This document shows, in pieces, positions 43,044 to 52,964 of a stretch of DNA of 64,000 nt (position 1 is its first letter; each line of letters starts with the position of its first letter). Below the pieces are notes generated by a model. That model was not told the DNA's origin. It did no database searches and was given only the letters and a program-made list of their open reading frames with translations. This DNA comes from Prauserella marina (lineage in GTDB: Bacteria; Actinomycetota; Actinomycetes; Mycobacteriales; Pseudonocardiaceae). Location: the NCBI RefSeq assembly GCF_002240355.1, contig NZ_CP016353.1, forward strand, positions 4,496,001-4,560,000, given 5' to 3'. Made by a program: the position numbers and the translations under genes.

Positions 43044-44279
43044 GTGGATCACACGGCACTCGAACTCATCGAACTCGGCGCCGTTTTCTTCGGTTTGGGG
43101 GTTCTCGGCAGACTTGCCGGAAAGATCGGCATGTCCCCGATCCCCCTGTACCTGATCGGAGGACTGTTCTTCGGTCAGGGTGGGGTCGTCCCGCTCGGCG
43201 ATATCGGAAGTTTCACACAACTCGCCAGCGAGATCGGTGTCGTGCTGCTGTTGTTGCTGCTCGGCCTTGAGTACTCGGCTGCCGAACTGTTCACCGGGCT
43301 GAAACGCTCATGGATGGCAGGACTCGTCGACATCGTGCTCAACGCCGCACCCGGCGCGATCGTCGCGTTGCTGCTGGGCTGGGGGCCGATCGGCGCGCTC
43401 GTACTCGCCGGTGTCACCTACATCTCGTCGTCGGGAATCATCGCGAAGGTACTCGGCGATCTCGGCAGGCTCGGTAACAGGGAAACGCCGGTCGTTCTGT
43501 CCGTCCTCGTCTTCGAGGACCTCGCGATGGCGATGTACCTGCCGATCCTCACCGCGGTACTCGGCGGCGTCAGCTTCTTCGGCGGGCTGGAAGCCGTTGG
43601 CATCTCGCTCGCGGTGATCACCGTCGTGCTCGTTGTCGCGCTGCGGTTCGGCCGCTTCGTCTCGGCCATCGTCGACAGCGAGGACCGGGAAGTGTTCCTG
43701 CTCAAGGTGTTCGGCTCCGCGCTACTCGTCGCGGGGCTCGCCTCGGCGATGCAGGTCTCGGCCGCGGTCGGCGCTTTCCTGCTCGGCATCGCGATCTCCG
43801 GCTCCACCGCGGAGAACGCGACGCGCATGCTGGAACCGTTGCGCGACCTGTTCGCCGCCGTGTTCTTCGTCGTCTTCGGCCTCAACACCAACCCTGCCTC
43901 GATACCGCCCGTGCTCGTGTGGGCCGTGGTACTCGCCGTCGTGACGACCATGACGAAGGTCGCAACCGGTTGGTGGGCGGCGCGCAGAGCCGATATCGGC
44001 AGACTCGGCAGGGCACGCGCCGGTGCCGCTCTGGTGGCCAGAGGGGAGTTCTCCATCGTCATCGCGGGGCTCGCCGTCTCGGCAGGCGCCGTCGACGGCA
44101 GGCTCGCCGCGCTGGCCACCGCCTACGTGCTGCTGATGGCCATACTCGGACCCGTGGCGGCGAGGGTGGTCGAGCCGGTGGCCGGTGCCGTGCAACGCAG
44201 GCTTGCCCGCCCGGAACCTTCGGCGAGCCCGGCGCCTGCCCCGGAAACTCCAGGCACCGACCCGACGAACACGCCGTGA
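43044..44279 (+). CDS. khtU: K+(cation)/H+ antiporter membrane subunit (KhtU/KefB-like, CPA2)
   Basis: 411 residues, GTG start three bases after khtT. About 12 membrane helices of the CPA2 fold: PIPLYLIGGLFFGQGG early, then the ion-binding region VTYISSSGIIAKVLGDL and VLSVLVFEDLAMAMYLPILT with the conserved Glu-Asp pair. No C-terminal nucleotide domain is attached, as expected when KhtT is a separate subunit. The pair probably exports K+ (or NH4+) for H+ and complements the neighbouring Mrp Na+/H+ system. Confidence 0.92.
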   Translation: MDHTALELIELGAVFFGLGVLGRLAGKIGMSPIPLYLIGGLFFGQGGVVPLGDIGSFTQLASEIGVVLLLLLLGLEYSAAELFTGLKRSWMAGLVDIVLNAAPGAIVALLLGWGPIGALVLAGVTYISSSGIIAKVLGDLGRLGNRETPVVLSVLVFEDLAMAMYLPILTAVLGGVSFFGGLEAVGISLAVITVVLVVALRFGRFVSAIVDSEDREVFLLKVFGSALLVAGLASAMQVSAAVGAFLLGIAISGSTAENATRMLEPLRDLFAAVFFVVFGLNTNPASIPPVLVWAVVLAVVTTMTKVATGWWAARRADIGRLGRARAGAALVARGEFSIVIAGLAVSAGAVDGRLAALATAYVLLMAILGPVAARVVEPVAGAVQRRLARPEPSASPAPAPETPGTDPTNTP

Positions 44280-44286
44280 GTATGGC

Positions 44287-45027
44287 TCAGAGGCCGACGG
44301 ACCGGTAGAGCGCGCCGATCTCCTGGCGGCTGAGCGCACGCATCGCGCCCGGCTTGGTCGTGTTGAGCTGCACGTCGCCGACCGCGGTCCGGACCAGCTT
44401 CCGCACGGGATGCCCGACCTCGGCGAGCAACCGGCGCACGATGTGCTTGCGGCCCTCGTGCAGCACGATCTCCACGAGCGTGCGCCCCGGCCTCGCGTCC
44501 TTCACGCGGAACGCGTCGGCCTTGACCTGACCGTCCTCAAGCTCGACCCCGGCCCGCAGGCGCTTGCCGAGGCCGCGCGGCACCTCGCCGTCGACCTCGG
44601 CGAGGTAGGTCTTCGTGACGTGATACGACGGGTGCATCAGCCGGTGGGCGAGGTCACCGTCGTTGGTGAGCAACAACAGCCCCTCCGTCTCGGCGTCGAG
44701 CCGCCCGACGTGGAACAGCCGCTCCCTGCGCTCGCGCACGTAGTCGCCGACGCAGGGCCTGCCCTGGTCGTCGGTCATCGTGCTGTGCACCCCGCGCGGC
44801 TTGTTGAAGGCGAAGTAGAGCTGGTCGTCACGAAGAATGACCCGCAGCCCGTCGACGTGAATGACGGCGTTGTCCGGGTCGACCCTCCTGCCCAGCTCCC
44901 TCACCACGTCCCCGTCGACGCTCACCCTGCCCCGTGCGATGAGGTCTTCCGCGGCGCGCCGGGACGCGACGCCGGCCCTCGCGAGAACTTTCTGCAGACG
45001 AACGCCTTCCGGCGCGTCAGATGTCAT
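44287..45027 (-). CDS. rluB: 23S rRNA pseudouridine synthase RluB-like
   Basis: 246 residues. An S4 RNA-binding domain is at the N-terminus (VRLQKVLARAGVASRRAAED) and the catalytic domain has HVGRLDAETEGLLLLTNDGD, where the Asp of GRLD is the catalytic residue, plus KTYLAEVDG and VLHEGRKHIVRRLLAEVGH. The start overlaps the scpB stop by 11 bases. Corresponds by position to Rv1711 in M. tuberculosis. Modifies a uridine in helix 89 of 23S rRNA in the better-studied homologues. Confidence 0.94.
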   Translation of the reverse strand: MTSDAPEGVRLQKVLARAGVASRRAAEDLIARGRVSVDGDVVRELGRRVDPDNAVIHVDGLRVILRDDQLYFAFNKPRGVHSTMTDDQGRPCVGDYVRERRERLFHVGRLDAETEGLLLLTNDGDLAHRLMHPSYHVTKTYLAEVDGEVPRGLGKRLRAGVELEDGQVKADAFRVKDARPGRTLVEIVLHEGRKHIVRRLLAEVGHPVRKLVRTAVGDVQLNTTKPGAMRALSRQEIGALYRSVGL

Positions 45028-45799
45028 CGATCGAATCCACTTCGGGCAGGAGCGGAGCGATGGCGGGCAACTCGGTCAACGACGAGAGCCCCAATCGCTC
45101 CAGGAACAGTTCCGTTGTCACGTACAGGATGCCACCCGTCTCCGGATCGGCGCCGCTCTCCTCGATGAGCCCCCGCGCGACCAGCGTGCGGATCACCCCG
45201 TCGACGTTGACCCCGCGCACCGCCGCGACTCGCGATCGCGTCACCGGCTGCCGGTAGGCGATCACCGCCAGCGTCTCCAGCGCCGCCCTCGTCAGCTTCG
45301 ATCGCTGACCGTCCAGCAGTAGTTTCTCCACGAACGGCGCGTAGGTGTCCCTCGTGTACAACCGCCAGCCGTCGGCGACCCTGCGCAGGTCGATGCCGCT
45401 CGCCTTGTCGGTGAGATCCTCTGCCATCGACCGCAGCGTCTCGGTGACCCGGTCGACCGGCTGCTCAAGGGCCTCCGCGAGGGCTTCCTCGTTCACCGGC
45501 GAGTCGACGACGAGCAGCAACGCCTCCAGCGCCGACACAAGCGCCTCGTAGCCGCTCAGATCGGGCAGCGCGTGAGCGGGCGACACGGCGACGAGGTCGG
45601 TGTCCTCGGCGCCGGGCAGCTCATCGGCGGGCTGGTCCGCCTCCTCTGCCTCGCCCTCGGAGGCAGAGGAGACAGCCAAGTCGGCGGGGTCCGGCTCCAC
45701 GTCCGTGGTGGCCCCGACGCTCTGGCCGGGGTCCGGTGTGCCGGGCTCGGCCTCGGGTGCGGTGCCCGCATGGCCGGCCGGTGGGTTCGGCTCGCTCAC
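45017..45799 (-). CDS. scpB: Segregation and condensation protein ScpB
   Basis: 260 residues from GTG 45799, overlapping scpA by four bases (GTGA); the longer frame from 45880 lies inside scpA and is rejected. The N-terminal ~70 residues are acidic and disordered. Two winged-helix domains follow: ALEALLLVVDSPVNEEALAE and ALETLAVIAYRQPVTRSRVA, then GVNVDGVIRTLVARGLIEE. ScpB dimers bind ScpA in the SMC chromosome-condensation complex. Confidence 0.95.
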   Translation of the reverse strand: MSEPNPPAGHAGTAPEAEPGTPDPGQSVGATTDVEPDPADLAVSSASEGEAEEADQPADELPGAEDTDLVAVSPAHALPDLSGYEALVSALEALLLVVDSPVNEEALAEALEQPVDRVTETLRSMAEDLTDKASGIDLRRVADGWRLYTRDTYAPFVEKLLLDGQRSKLTRAALETLAVIAYRQPVTRSRVAAVRGVNVDGVIRTLVARGLIEESGADPETGGILYVTTELFLERLGLSSLTELPAIAPLLPEVDSIDDI

Positions 45800-46656
45800 C
45801 CGTACTCCTCGTCTTCGCTGGTACCCGCACGGTCGCGGTCCGCGTCGGCGGTCGCGTCGTCGACGGATCCGCCCGTCCATCGCACGTGCAGTTCGGAAAG
45901 GGCTTCGAGCTGCTCGAAGTTGACCGAGGACTCGCGGTACAACTCCAGCAGCGCGAGGAACCTCGCGACGATCTCCACGGTGTGCTCGCAGTCGTCGACG
46001 AGCTGCCCGAAGGTCGCCTCGCCGGCCTCGGCCAGCCGCAGCCGCAGGATCGCGGCGTGCTCGCGGACCGAGACCTTTCCCGCGTGGATGTGGTCGAGCG
46101 ACACGGTCGGCGGCGGTTTCGGGCGGAACACCCCTGCCGCGATCTCGGCGAACTTCTCAGGGGTGACCCCGAGCATCACCTCCGGCAACAGCCCGAGGTA
46201 GCGCTCCTCAAGCGCGACCGAGCGAGGGTAGCGGCGCAGCGCCCCGGCCTCCAGCTCGGCGAACAACGCGGCGACCTGCTTGTAGGCCCGGTATTGCAGC
46301 ACTCTGGCGAACAGCAGGTCCCGAGCCTCAAGCAGGGCGAGGTCGTCTTCGCTCTCGACCTCGGCCGACGGCAGCAGCCGCGCGGCCTTGAGGTCGAGCA
46401 ACGTAGCCGCGATGACCAGGAACTCCGTGGTCTCGTCGAGGTCCCATTCCGCGCCGAGATTGCGGGTGTAGGCGATGAAATCGTCGGTGACCCTGTGCAG
46501 CGCGACCTCGGTGACATCGAGCTGGTGCTGCGAAATGAGCTGCAACAGCAGGTCGAAGGGACCCTCGAAGTTGGCAAGGCGCACCTTGAACCGAGGTGCG
46601 GCCCCTTCTTCCACTGGCACCTGGCCGTCGAGCTGGGGCGGTGCCCCTTCTTCCAT
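45796..46656 (-). CDS. scpA: Segregation and condensation protein ScpA
   Basis: 286 residues. Kleisin of the SMC complex: N-terminal VRLANFEGPFDLLLQLISQH, which binds the SMC neck, the TEFLVIAATLLDLKAARLLP helix and a C-terminal winged helix (VARFLALLELYRESSVNFEQ). Start shares one base with the stop of the preceding gene (TGATG). Part of parA - RHH-like gene - scpA - scpB - rluB, all tightly coupled, in the same order as in M. tuberculosis and Streptomyces. Confidence 0.95.
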   Translation of the reverse strand: MEEGAPPQLDGQVPVEEGAAPRFKVRLANFEGPFDLLLQLISQHQLDVTEVALHRVTDDFIAYTRNLGAEWDLDETTEFLVIAATLLDLKAARLLPSAEVESEDDLALLEARDLLFARVLQYRAYKQVAALFAELEAGALRRYPRSVALEERYLGLLPEVMLGVTPEKFAEIAAGVFRPKPPPTVSLDHIHAGKVSVREHAAILRLRLAEAGEATFGQLVDDCEHTVEIVARFLALLELYRESSVNFEQLEALSELHVRWTGGSVDDATADADRDRAGTSEDEEYG

Positions 46657-47189
46657 CAGTTCGTGGCTTCCTCGGCGTCGACGGCGTCGACCACGCCGCC
46701 GCTCAGCCTGCGCACGAGTACCGAGTCGGCGCCGTGCTGGTCGAAGTCGGCGAGCAGCACGGCGACGGCCTCCCTGACGATCCGTCCCCTGTCGACGATG
46801 AGACCGTGCTCACCGCGCAGGGTCAGTCTCGCGTGTTCCATCGCGAGCAGTTCGTCACCCGCGACGTACACCGTGATCTTGGCGTCGTGTTTCTGCCTGC
46901 CGGAACCTCTGCGGGGGGAAGCCGAGGACCCCGTGGATCCGGGTCCCCTTCCGGCCGCGCTCTGCGCCGCGCCGGATCCGTACCCGTTGCCGGTGTCGTC
47001 GTGACTGCCGTTACCGCCGTAGCCGTTACCGCCGTGCCCGTTGCCATTGCCGTTACCGTTGCCAGTGCCGTTGTCGCTGCCTGAGCCCGTCCTCGGGCTG
47101 GTCTCGACGGTCAGCGAATCCCCGAAGGTGGGGCTGCTCGTTCGACGGAAGAGCTCTGACGCACCAGGCAGTGAAGCTCGCCTGCTCAC
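46656..47189 (-). CDS. Small protein with Gly/Asn-rich linker and ribbon-helix-helix-like C-terminus
   Basis: 177 residues. N-terminal ~35 residues are polar, then a low-complexity Gly/Asn stretch (residues ~39-70, with NGNGNGNGHGGNGYGGNG) and a basic Ser/Gly linker. The C-terminal ~70 residues are well conserved in appearance: a strand KITVYV, helix ELLAMEHARLTLR, turn, helix DRGRIVREAVAVLLADF, the order of a ribbon-helix-helix DNA-binding fold. It overlaps parA by four bases and touches scpA. RHH proteins often serve as centromere-binding partners of ParA ATPases, so it may be the ParA partner here. Function not established. Confidence 0.75.
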   Translation of the reverse strand: MSRRASLPGASELFRRTSSPTFGDSLTVETSPRTGSGSDNGTGNGNGNGNGHGGNGYGGNGSHDDTGNGYGSGAAQSAAGRGPGSTGSSASPRRGSGRQKHDAKITVYVAGDELLAMEHARLTLRGEHGLIVDRGRIVREAVAVLLADFDQHGADSVLVRRLSGGVVDAVDAEEATN

Positions 47190-48151
47190 CGAGCGATCAC
47201 CTCACGAGCCAGCGCGCGGTAAGCCGCGGCACCAGCCGACCTCGGCGCCCAGCGAGTGATTGGCTCGCCGGCCACAGTGGTCTCAGGGAATCGCACGGTG
47301 CGGTTGATCACCGTGTCGAACACGGTGTCCCCGAATGCCTCCACCACGCGCGCCATGACCTCCTTCGAATGCAGGGTTCTCGGATCGAACATGGTGGCGA
47401 GAATCCCCGTGATATCAAGTTTGGGGTTGAGCCTCTCGCGCACCTTTTCGATGGTGTCGATCAGCAACGCCACGCCACGCAGACTGAAGAACTCGCACTC
47501 CAGGGGGACGATCACGCCGTCAGCGGCGGTGAGCGCGTTGACGGTGAGCAGCCCCAGCGATGGCTGGCAGTCCACTAGAACATAGTCGTAGACGTCCATC
47601 ACCGGTCTCAGCACCCTCAGTAACGTGTGCTCACGCCCGACCTCGGCGACGAGTTGCACCTCGGCGGCCGACAGGTCGATGTTGCTCGGCAGCAGGTCAA
47701 CGTTCTCCACCCTGGTCTGCCGGATCACGCCGGTGATGTCCACCGAGCGTTCCATGATCACGTTGTAGACGGTCTGGTCGAGTTCGTGCGGCTGGATGCC
47801 GAGGCCGACCGACAGCGCCCCCTGCGGGTCGAAGTCGACGAGCAGCACCCGCCTGCCGTACTCGGCGAGCGCCGCGCCGAGGTTGATCGTGGAGGTGGTC
47901 TTTCCGACGCCGCCCTTCTGGTTGCACATCGCGACCACCCGGGCAGGCCCGTGGGTGCCGATGAGCGGGGGCTCGGGGATCTCGCGGCGAGGCCGGCCTG
48001 TCGGCCCTAATCTCGCCTTCGCGTCCTTGCCGTTCATCTCCTCCGCCGCGGTCACGTCAAACTCCCCACTATCGCCGCCGGTCTCGGTTGCGATGCTCAC
48101 CCGGCTGAGGCTGTCCGGGACGCGCCGCGCCGGTTCCTGGGAAGTCGACAT
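47186..48151 (-). CDS. parA: ParA/Soj-family chromosome-partitioning ATPase
   Basis: 321 residues. A ~65-residue disordered N-terminus precedes the ATPase domain with the deviant Walker A CNQKGGVGKTTSTINLG, Walker A' LLVDFDPQGALSVGLG and Walker B YVLVDCQPSLG. No parB lies beside it; instead an RHH-like gene follows, coupled by four bases. Positional equivalent of Rv1708, the second ParA of M. tuberculosis, distinct from the oriC-proximal ParA. A promoter is predicted at 48185-48214. Confidence 0.94.
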   Translation of the reverse strand: MSTSQEPARRVPDSLSRVSIATETGGDSGEFDVTAAEEMNGKDAKARLGPTGRPRREIPEPPLIGTHGPARVVAMCNQKGGVGKTTSTINLGAALAEYGRRVLLVDFDPQGALSVGLGIQPHELDQTVYNVIMERSVDITGVIRQTRVENVDLLPSNIDLSAAEVQLVAEVGREHTLLRVLRPVMDVYDYVLVDCQPSLGLLTVNALTAADGVIVPLECEFFSLRGVALLIDTIEKVRERLNPKLDITGILATMFDPRTLHSKEVMARVVEAFGDTVFDTVINRTVRFPETTVAGEPITRWAPRSAGAAAYRALAREVIAR

Positions 48152-48184
48152 ATGGCGAAAGCTCCTCGTTCGGCCATGGACGGC

Positions 48185-48214
48185 GCAAGCCTATTCGGGC
48201 GCATAAAGCACCAG
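48185..48214 (-). promoter_or_regulatory. Predicted promoter of the parA-scpAB-rluB operon
   Basis: On the minus strand, TTGCTG (48214-48209) and TAGGCT (48190-48185) are 18 bp apart and lie ~34 bp upstream of the parA ATG. They fit the -35/-10 pattern of housekeeping promoters. Visual prediction only. Confidence 0.35.
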
Positions 48215-48255
48215 CAATACGGCTCGCCGGGCGCGAACGGAGTACTTTCGATGGC

Positions 48256-49185
48256 TTAGCCGAGCGCCCGAGGATGGGCCGTCGCGTAAACCTCACGCAG
48301 AGTATTCACCGTTATCAGAGTGTAAACCTGGGTCGTCGTCACGGACGCGTGACCCAGAAGCTCCTGGACAACGCGCACATCGGCGCCACCTTCGAGAAGA
48401 TGTGTCGCAAACGAATGGCGCAACGTATGCGGCGAAACGGACGAAGAAATGCCCGCGAGTTCCGCTGTGGTCTTGAGCACCTGCCACGCGCTCTGCCGGG
48501 ACAACCTGCCTCCCCGCGCGTTGAGGAACACCGCCGAGGTTCCCCTTCCCTTCGCGGCGAGCGCTGGCCTCGCTCTCACCAGGTAGGCGTCGAGCGCGGC
48601 GAGAGCGGGTCTGCCGAAGGGAACCAGCCGTTGCCGGCCGCCCTTGCCGTCGAGCAGAACGGTCCGCTCGCTCTCGTCGATGTCGTCGAGATCGAGGCCG
48701 ACCGCCTCGGAAATTCGCGCTCCCGTCGAGTACAGCAGTTCCAGCAGCGCGCGGTCGCGCAGCGCCCGCTCCCCCTCGGCCGCGGGCATGTCGAGCAGGC
48801 GCAGCACATCCGCCAGCGGCAGCGCTTTCGGCAGGCGCTTCGCGGGGGCCGGTGGCCGGACGTCGCGGGAGGGGTCGTGCTCGGTGATGCCCTCCGCGTG
48901 CGCGAACCGGTGCAGTCCTCGCACGGCGACGAGCGCTCTCGCCGACGAGGACTGCGCCAGCGGCCGGTGCTCGGAATCGCCTTCCCGCAGCGCCACCCCG
49001 AACGCCGTGATGTGCTCTGGCCCGACGCCGCCGAGTTCCGGAACGCCGTTGCCTTCGAGGAAAGCGGTGTAGCGCCGCAGATCGCGGGTGTAGCCGTCCA
49101 GTGTGTTGCGCGCCGTACCCCGCTCCACGGTGAGGTGGTCGAGGTACGCCGCGACAACTTGGCTTACTGCGGTATCGCGGACCAC
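48256..49185 (-). CDS. xerD: Site-specific tyrosine recombinase XerD
   Basis: 309 residues. N-terminal SAM-like domain ([19 protein letters not shown]) and catalytic domain with Arg in [17 protein letters not shown], His and Arg in [20 protein letters not shown], His in [14 protein letters not shown] and the nucleophile Tyr in that last segment. It resolves chromosome dimers at dif with XerC. The genomic position next to nudix and pyrG (as Rv1701) supports XerD rather than a phage integrase. Confidence 0.95.
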   Translation of the reverse strand: MVRDTAVSQVVAAYLDHLTVERGTARNTLDGYTRDLRRYTAFLEGNGVPELGGVGPEHITAFGVALREGDSEHRPLAQSSSARALVAVRGLHRFAHAEGITEHDPSRDVRPPAPAKRLPKALPLADVLRLLDMPAAEGERALRDRALLELLYSTGARISEAVGLDLDDIDESERTVLLDGKGGRQRLVPFGRPALAALDAYLVRARPALAAKGRGTSAVFLNARGGRLSRQSAWQVLKTTAELAGISSSVSPHTLRHSFATHLLEGGADVRVVQELLGHASVTTTQVYTLITVNTLREVYATAHPRALG

Positions 49186-49219
49186 GCGCCCACCTTAGAG
49201 TGCGTGGGCAAGAGAAGCC

Positions 49220-49843
49220 TCAGCGCACGCGTGCCGCGAAGGTCGTCGGCCGGTCGCGCCACGGCGTGTGCGCGGGTCTCGCGGACTCACCGGCGAGTAC
49301 CACGCTCGCCGCGAGCACCCCCGACACCGTCGCGCCGTTGACGATGTCACCTGCCAGCACCATGCGCACCGCTTCCGCGAGCGGCACCTTGCGGATCACG
49401 AGATCGGCTTCCTCTTCGCCGTGCATTTCGCGCGCGACCTCGGTCAGCTCACGCGCCAGATACACCCGCACCACCTCGTCGGTGAAGCCCGGCGATGCCG
49501 CGACGTCGACGAGCGTGTCCCAGCGCGCGGCCGCGAGTCCCGCCTCCTCCACCAGTTCTCTCGCCGCGGTGTCGACGGGATCCTCGCCTTCCAGGTCGAG
49601 CAGTCCGGCCGGCAGCTCCCACAACCGGTCCCGCAACGGATGCCGGTACTGGTGGATGAGAGTGACCTGGCCGTCGCCGTCGACCGCGCACACGGCGACG
49701 GCGCCGAGGTGTTCCACGACTTCCCTGCGCGCGGTGGAACCGTCGGGCATGACGACCTCGTCGACCCTCAGCCCGACGACCCGTCCGATGTGGACGTCCT
49801 TGCTGGACACGACGGAGAACTCGTGGGTCCCCGGTTCGCTCAC
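49220..49843 (-). CDS. NUDIX hydrolase (ADP-ribose pyrophosphatase-like)
   Basis: 207 residues from GTG 49843, overlapping pyrG by four bases (GTGA). The Nudix box is [20 protein letters not shown] then ELVEEAGL, with an intact REx2EE core. The preceding [18 protein letters not shown] is typical of ADP-ribose pyrophosphatases, as is the downstream [11 protein letters not shown]. Positional counterpart of Rv1700. It probably hydrolyses ADP-ribose or related nucleotide sugars. Confidence 0.92.
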   Translation of the reverse strand: MSEPGTHEFSVVSSKDVHIGRVVGLRVDEVVMPDGSTARREVVEHLGAVAVCAVDGDGQVTLIHQYRHPLRDRLWELPAGLLDLEGEDPVDTAARELVEEAGLAAARWDTLVDVAASPGFTDEVVRVYLARELTEVAREMHGEEEADLVIRKVPLAEAVRMVLAGDIVNGATVSGVLAASVVLAGESARPAHTPWRDRPTTFAARVR

Positions 49844-51540
49844 CGTGCACCCACCGGTGTCTCCGGCAATTCGACGGGAAGCCGGTCGGCGGTGCGATAG
49901 TCCACAACCGCCTTCACGAACGCGTCGAACAGCGGGTGTGGCCTCGTCGGCCTGCTCTTGAGTTCGGGGTGGGCCTGCGTTCCGACGAAGAACGGGTGCT
50001 CGTCCTCCGGCAGTTCGACGAACTCGACCAGCCGGTCGTCGGGCGAGGTTCCGGAGAACACGAGCCCTGCCTTCGCGAGTTGTTTGCGGTAGGCGTTGTT
50101 GACCTCGTAGCGGTGCCGGTGCCGCTCCGACACCTCGCGAACACCGTAGGCCTTCGCCACCTGGGTACCGGCGACCAGCTTGGCCGGGTAGGCGCCGAGC
50201 CGCATCGTTCCGCCCATGTCCCGTTCTCCGGCGACCACGTCCTTCTGGTCGACCATGGTCGAGATCACCGGGTGTGCCGTCGTCTCGTCGAACTCCGAGG
50301 AGTCGGCGCCCGCGATACCGGCGAGGTTGCGCGCCGCCTCGATGACCATGCACTGCAAGCCCAGGCACAGGCCGAGAACCGGGATCTTCCTCGTCCTCGC
50401 GTAGTTGATGGCACCGACCTTGCCCTCGATGCCCCTTACGCCGAATCCGCCCGGAACGAGCACACCGTCCACACCGGACAGCGCGGCGGCGGCGCCGGCC
50501 TCGGTCGTCGCCTCGTCCGAGGCGACCCAGACGATCTCCACCTTGGCCCTGTGCGCGAATCCGCCCGCCCTGAGCGCCTCGGTCACGGAGAGATAGGCGT
50601 CGGGGAGGTCGATGTACTTGCCGACAACGGCGATCCGCACCGTCTCCGCCGGATTGTGGACCCTGTCCAGCAGATCGCCCCACACGGTCCAGTCGACGTC
50701 CCTGAAGGGAAGTCCCAGCCTGCGCACGACGTAGGCGTCGAGCGCCTCACCGTGCAGCACCTTGGGAATGTCGTAAATGGACCGTGCGTCAGGACAGGCG
50801 ACGACGGCCTCGTTGTCCACATCGCACATCAAGCCGATCTTGCGCTTGAGGTCCTCCGACAGTTCCCGGTCGGCCCTGCACACGAGCGCGTCGGGCTGGA
50901 TTCCGATGTTGCGCAACGCGGCGACGGAGTGCTGCGTCGGCTTCGTCTTCAGCTCGCCCGATGGCGCGAGATACGGAACGAGCGACACGTGCAGGAAGAA
51001 GCAATTGTCCCTGCCGACGTCGTGCCGGACCTGCCTGCACGCTTCGAGGAACGGCAGCGACTCGATGTCGCCGACGGTTCCGCCGACCTCGGTGATGACG
51101 ACATCGGGACGCAGTCCCGTTCCGTCGGATTCCGCAACGGCCATGATGCGAGATTTGATCTCGTCGGTGATGTGCGGAATGACCTGCACGGTGTCGCCGA
51201 GGTATTCGCCGCGCCGTTCTTTGGCGATGACGGTCGAATAGACCTGACCTGTGGTCACATTGGCCGAACCGGACAAATTGCGGTCGAGAAAACGTTCGTA
51301 GTGCCCGATGTCGAGATCGGTTTCGGCGCCGTCCTCGGTGACGAAGACCTCGCCGTGCTGGAAGGGGTTCATGGTGCCGGGGTCGACGTTGAGATACGGG
51401 TCCAGCTTCTGCATCGTGACGCGGAGACCACGAGCGGTGAGGAGCTGGCCCAGGCTCGACGCCGTGAGCCCTTTACCCAGTGAGGAGGCAACGCCTCCGG
51501 TGACGAATACGTACTTGGTTGTCCGCGGCTGAAGTCCCAC
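49840..51540 (-). CDS. pyrG: CTP synthase
   Basis: 566 residues from GTG 51540; the longer open frame from 51714 overlaps the aroA promoter and coding start and is rejected. Synthetase domain: [40 protein letters not shown] and [11 protein letters not shown]. Glutamine amidotransferase domain: [16 protein letters not shown] and the nucleophile Cys in [10 protein letters not shown], with a late HPELKSRP. It makes CTP from UTP and glutamine. Divergent from aroA with an 85-bp gap. Confidence 0.96.
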   Translation of the reverse strand: MGLQPRTTKYVFVTGGVASSLGKGLTASSLGQLLTARGLRVTMQKLDPYLNVDPGTMNPFQHGEVFVTEDGAETDLDIGHYERFLDRNLSGSANVTTGQVYSTVIAKERRGEYLGDTVQVIPHITDEIKSRIMAVAESDGTGLRPDVVITEVGGTVGDIESLPFLEACRQVRHDVGRDNCFFLHVSLVPYLAPSGELKTKPTQHSVAALRNIGIQPDALVCRADRELSEDLKRKIGLMCDVDNEAVVACPDARSIYDIPKVLHGEALDAYVVRRLGLPFRDVDWTVWGDLLDRVHNPAETVRIAVVGKYIDLPDAYLSVTEALRAGGFAHRAKVEIVWVASDEATTEAGAAAALSGVDGVLVPGGFGVRGIEGKVGAINYARTRKIPVLGLCLGLQCMVIEAARNLAGIAGADSSEFDETTAHPVISTMVDQKDVVAGERDMGGTMRLGAYPAKLVAGTQVAKAYGVREVSERHRHRYEVNNAYRKQLAKAGLVFSGTSPDDRLVEFVELPEDEHPFFVGTQAHPELKSRPTRPHPLFDAFVKAVVDYRTADRLPVELPETPVGAR

Positions 51541-51625
51541 GGGCTTCCACCTTATCCCATTTGCCTCGGATAACGCGGCAAGGCTCGCCTCCGTGCCGCG
51601 AGGGGCACTGTGCGACAGTGGCGGG

Positions 51626-52918
51626 GTGCCCGAGGAAAACGCCTGGACAGCACCGGTAGCCCTGGACAAGATCGACGCCACCGTGCGCGTTCCCGGTTCG
51701 AAGTCGATCACCAACAGGGCCTATGTGCTGGCCGCGCTCTCCGCGGAACCGACGCTGGTACGGGACCCGCTCGACTCACGGGACGCCAGGCTGATGCTCG
51801 GAGCGCTTGCCGCGCTCGGTGCCGAAAGCGAGCACACCGCCCGGGGCGTGCGGGTCGGCCCTTTCCGGCTCGACCAGGCAGGCGAACCAGCCGAGACCTC
51901 GATCGCGCTCGGCAACGCCGGCACGGTTGCCAGGTTCACGCCACCGCTGGCCGCGCTGGGGTCGCGCACGGTCCACTTCGACGGCGACGAGGCGATCCGC
52001 AGGCGCCCCGTTGCGCCCCTGCTGTCCGCGCTGTCCGCGCTGGGCGCCGACATCGACGACGACGGCCGTGGCGCGCCACCATTCACCGTGCGGGGGCACG
52101 GCGGCCTTCGAGGAGGTCCCGTCGAGCTGGATTCCTCCGCGTCGAGCCAGTTCCTGTCCTCCCTGCTGCTTGCGGGCCCCGCGTTCGCCGAAGGCATCAC
52201 CGTGCGGCTCACCGGTACGGTGCCCAGCGAGCCGCACATCGCGATGACCATCGACATGCTGCGCCGCTTCGGAGCCGACCCTGAGCGTGACGGCACCACG
52301 TTCCACGTCCCTGCCCGCACCCTGTCGCTCGGCGAATACGTGGTCGAACCCGATCTCTCCACGGCGGCGCCGTTCGTCGTCGCCCCGCTGCTCACCGGCG
52401 GCACGGTGCGGATCTCGGGCTGGCCTTCGACATCGACCCAGCCCGGCGCGTGGTTGCGCGAACTGGCCACCGACCTCGGCGCCGAGGTCACGCTCGACTC
52501 CGGCGGCCTCACGGTGACCGGTTCGGGCCCCATCCAGGGGCAACTGCTCGACCTGCACGAGGTCGGTGAACTGACGCCCGTGCTTGCCGCGCTGCTGTGC
52601 TTCGCGGAAGGGCCGTCCGTACTGTCCGGCGTCGCACACCTGCGCGGCCACGAGACGGACCGGCTGGCGGCGCTCGCGAGGGAACTGACCGCGCTCGGCG
52701 GGAACGTCACCGAGACCGAGGACGGGCTGCGCATCGAGCCGTCGCCGCTGCACGGCGGGCTCTTCCACACCTACGACGACCACCGGCTGGTCATGGCGGG
52801 AGCCGTGCTCGGCCTGCGGGTCGCCGGGGTGCGGGTCGAGAACCCCGCGACGGTCGGCAAGACCTTCCCCGGCTTCGTCGAAGCCTGGCAGTCGATGTTG
52901 TCCGGCCGAGACCGGTAG
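51626..52918 (+). CDS. aroA: 3-phosphoshikimate 1-carboxyvinyltransferase (EPSP synthase)
   Basis: 430 residues from GTG 51626, where similarity begins; the ATG/GTG farther upstream adds an unrelated peptide. Motifs: [36 protein letters not shown] (the PEP/glyphosate site, actinobacterial spelling), [36 protein letters not shown] and [17 protein letters not shown]. Catalyses the penultimate shikimate-pathway step before chorismate. It is not with other aro genes; it sits between pyrG and an ArsR/SRPBCC pair, interrupting the mycobacterial pyrG-mctB order. Confidence 0.96.
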   Translation: MPEENAWTAPVALDKIDATVRVPGSKSITNRAYVLAALSAEPTLVRDPLDSRDARLMLGALAALGAESEHTARGVRVGPFRLDQAGEPAETSIALGNAGTVARFTPPLAALGSRTVHFDGDEAIRRRPVAPLLSALSALGADIDDDGRGAPPFTVRGHGGLRGGPVELDSSASSQFLSSLLLAGPAFAEGITVRLTGTVPSEPHIAMTIDMLRRFGADPERDGTTFHVPARTLSLGEYVVEPDLSTAAPFVVAPLLTGGTVRISGWPSTSTQPGAWLRELATDLGAEVTLDSGGLTVTGSGPIQGQLLDLHEVGELTPVLAALLCFAEGPSVLSGVAHLRGHETDRLAALARELTALGGNVTETEDGLRIEPSPLHGGLFHTYDDHRLVMAGAVLGLRVAGVRVENPATVGKTFPGFVEAWQSMLSGRDR

Positions 52919-52938
52919 TGAGCCGGAGCTGACAAACG

Positions 52939-52956
52939 CGTAACCCATCGGTTACG
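52939..52956. promoter_or_regulatory. Palindromic operator overlapping the arsR promoter
   Basis: CGTAACC-CATC-GGTTACG (perfect 7-bp arms) overlaps a -10-like TACGCT (52953-52958) that ends six bases before the GTG of the ArsR gene, which suggests a leaderless transcript. The overlap makes autorepression by the ArsR protein the likely function. Confidence 0.6.
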
Positions 52957-52964
52957 CTTTTGCG

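Noticed and set aside
48256..49185. Phage or island integrase
   Set aside because: Position beside nudix and pyrG as in mycobacteria, normal length, and no adjacent attachment site or phage genes; called XerD.
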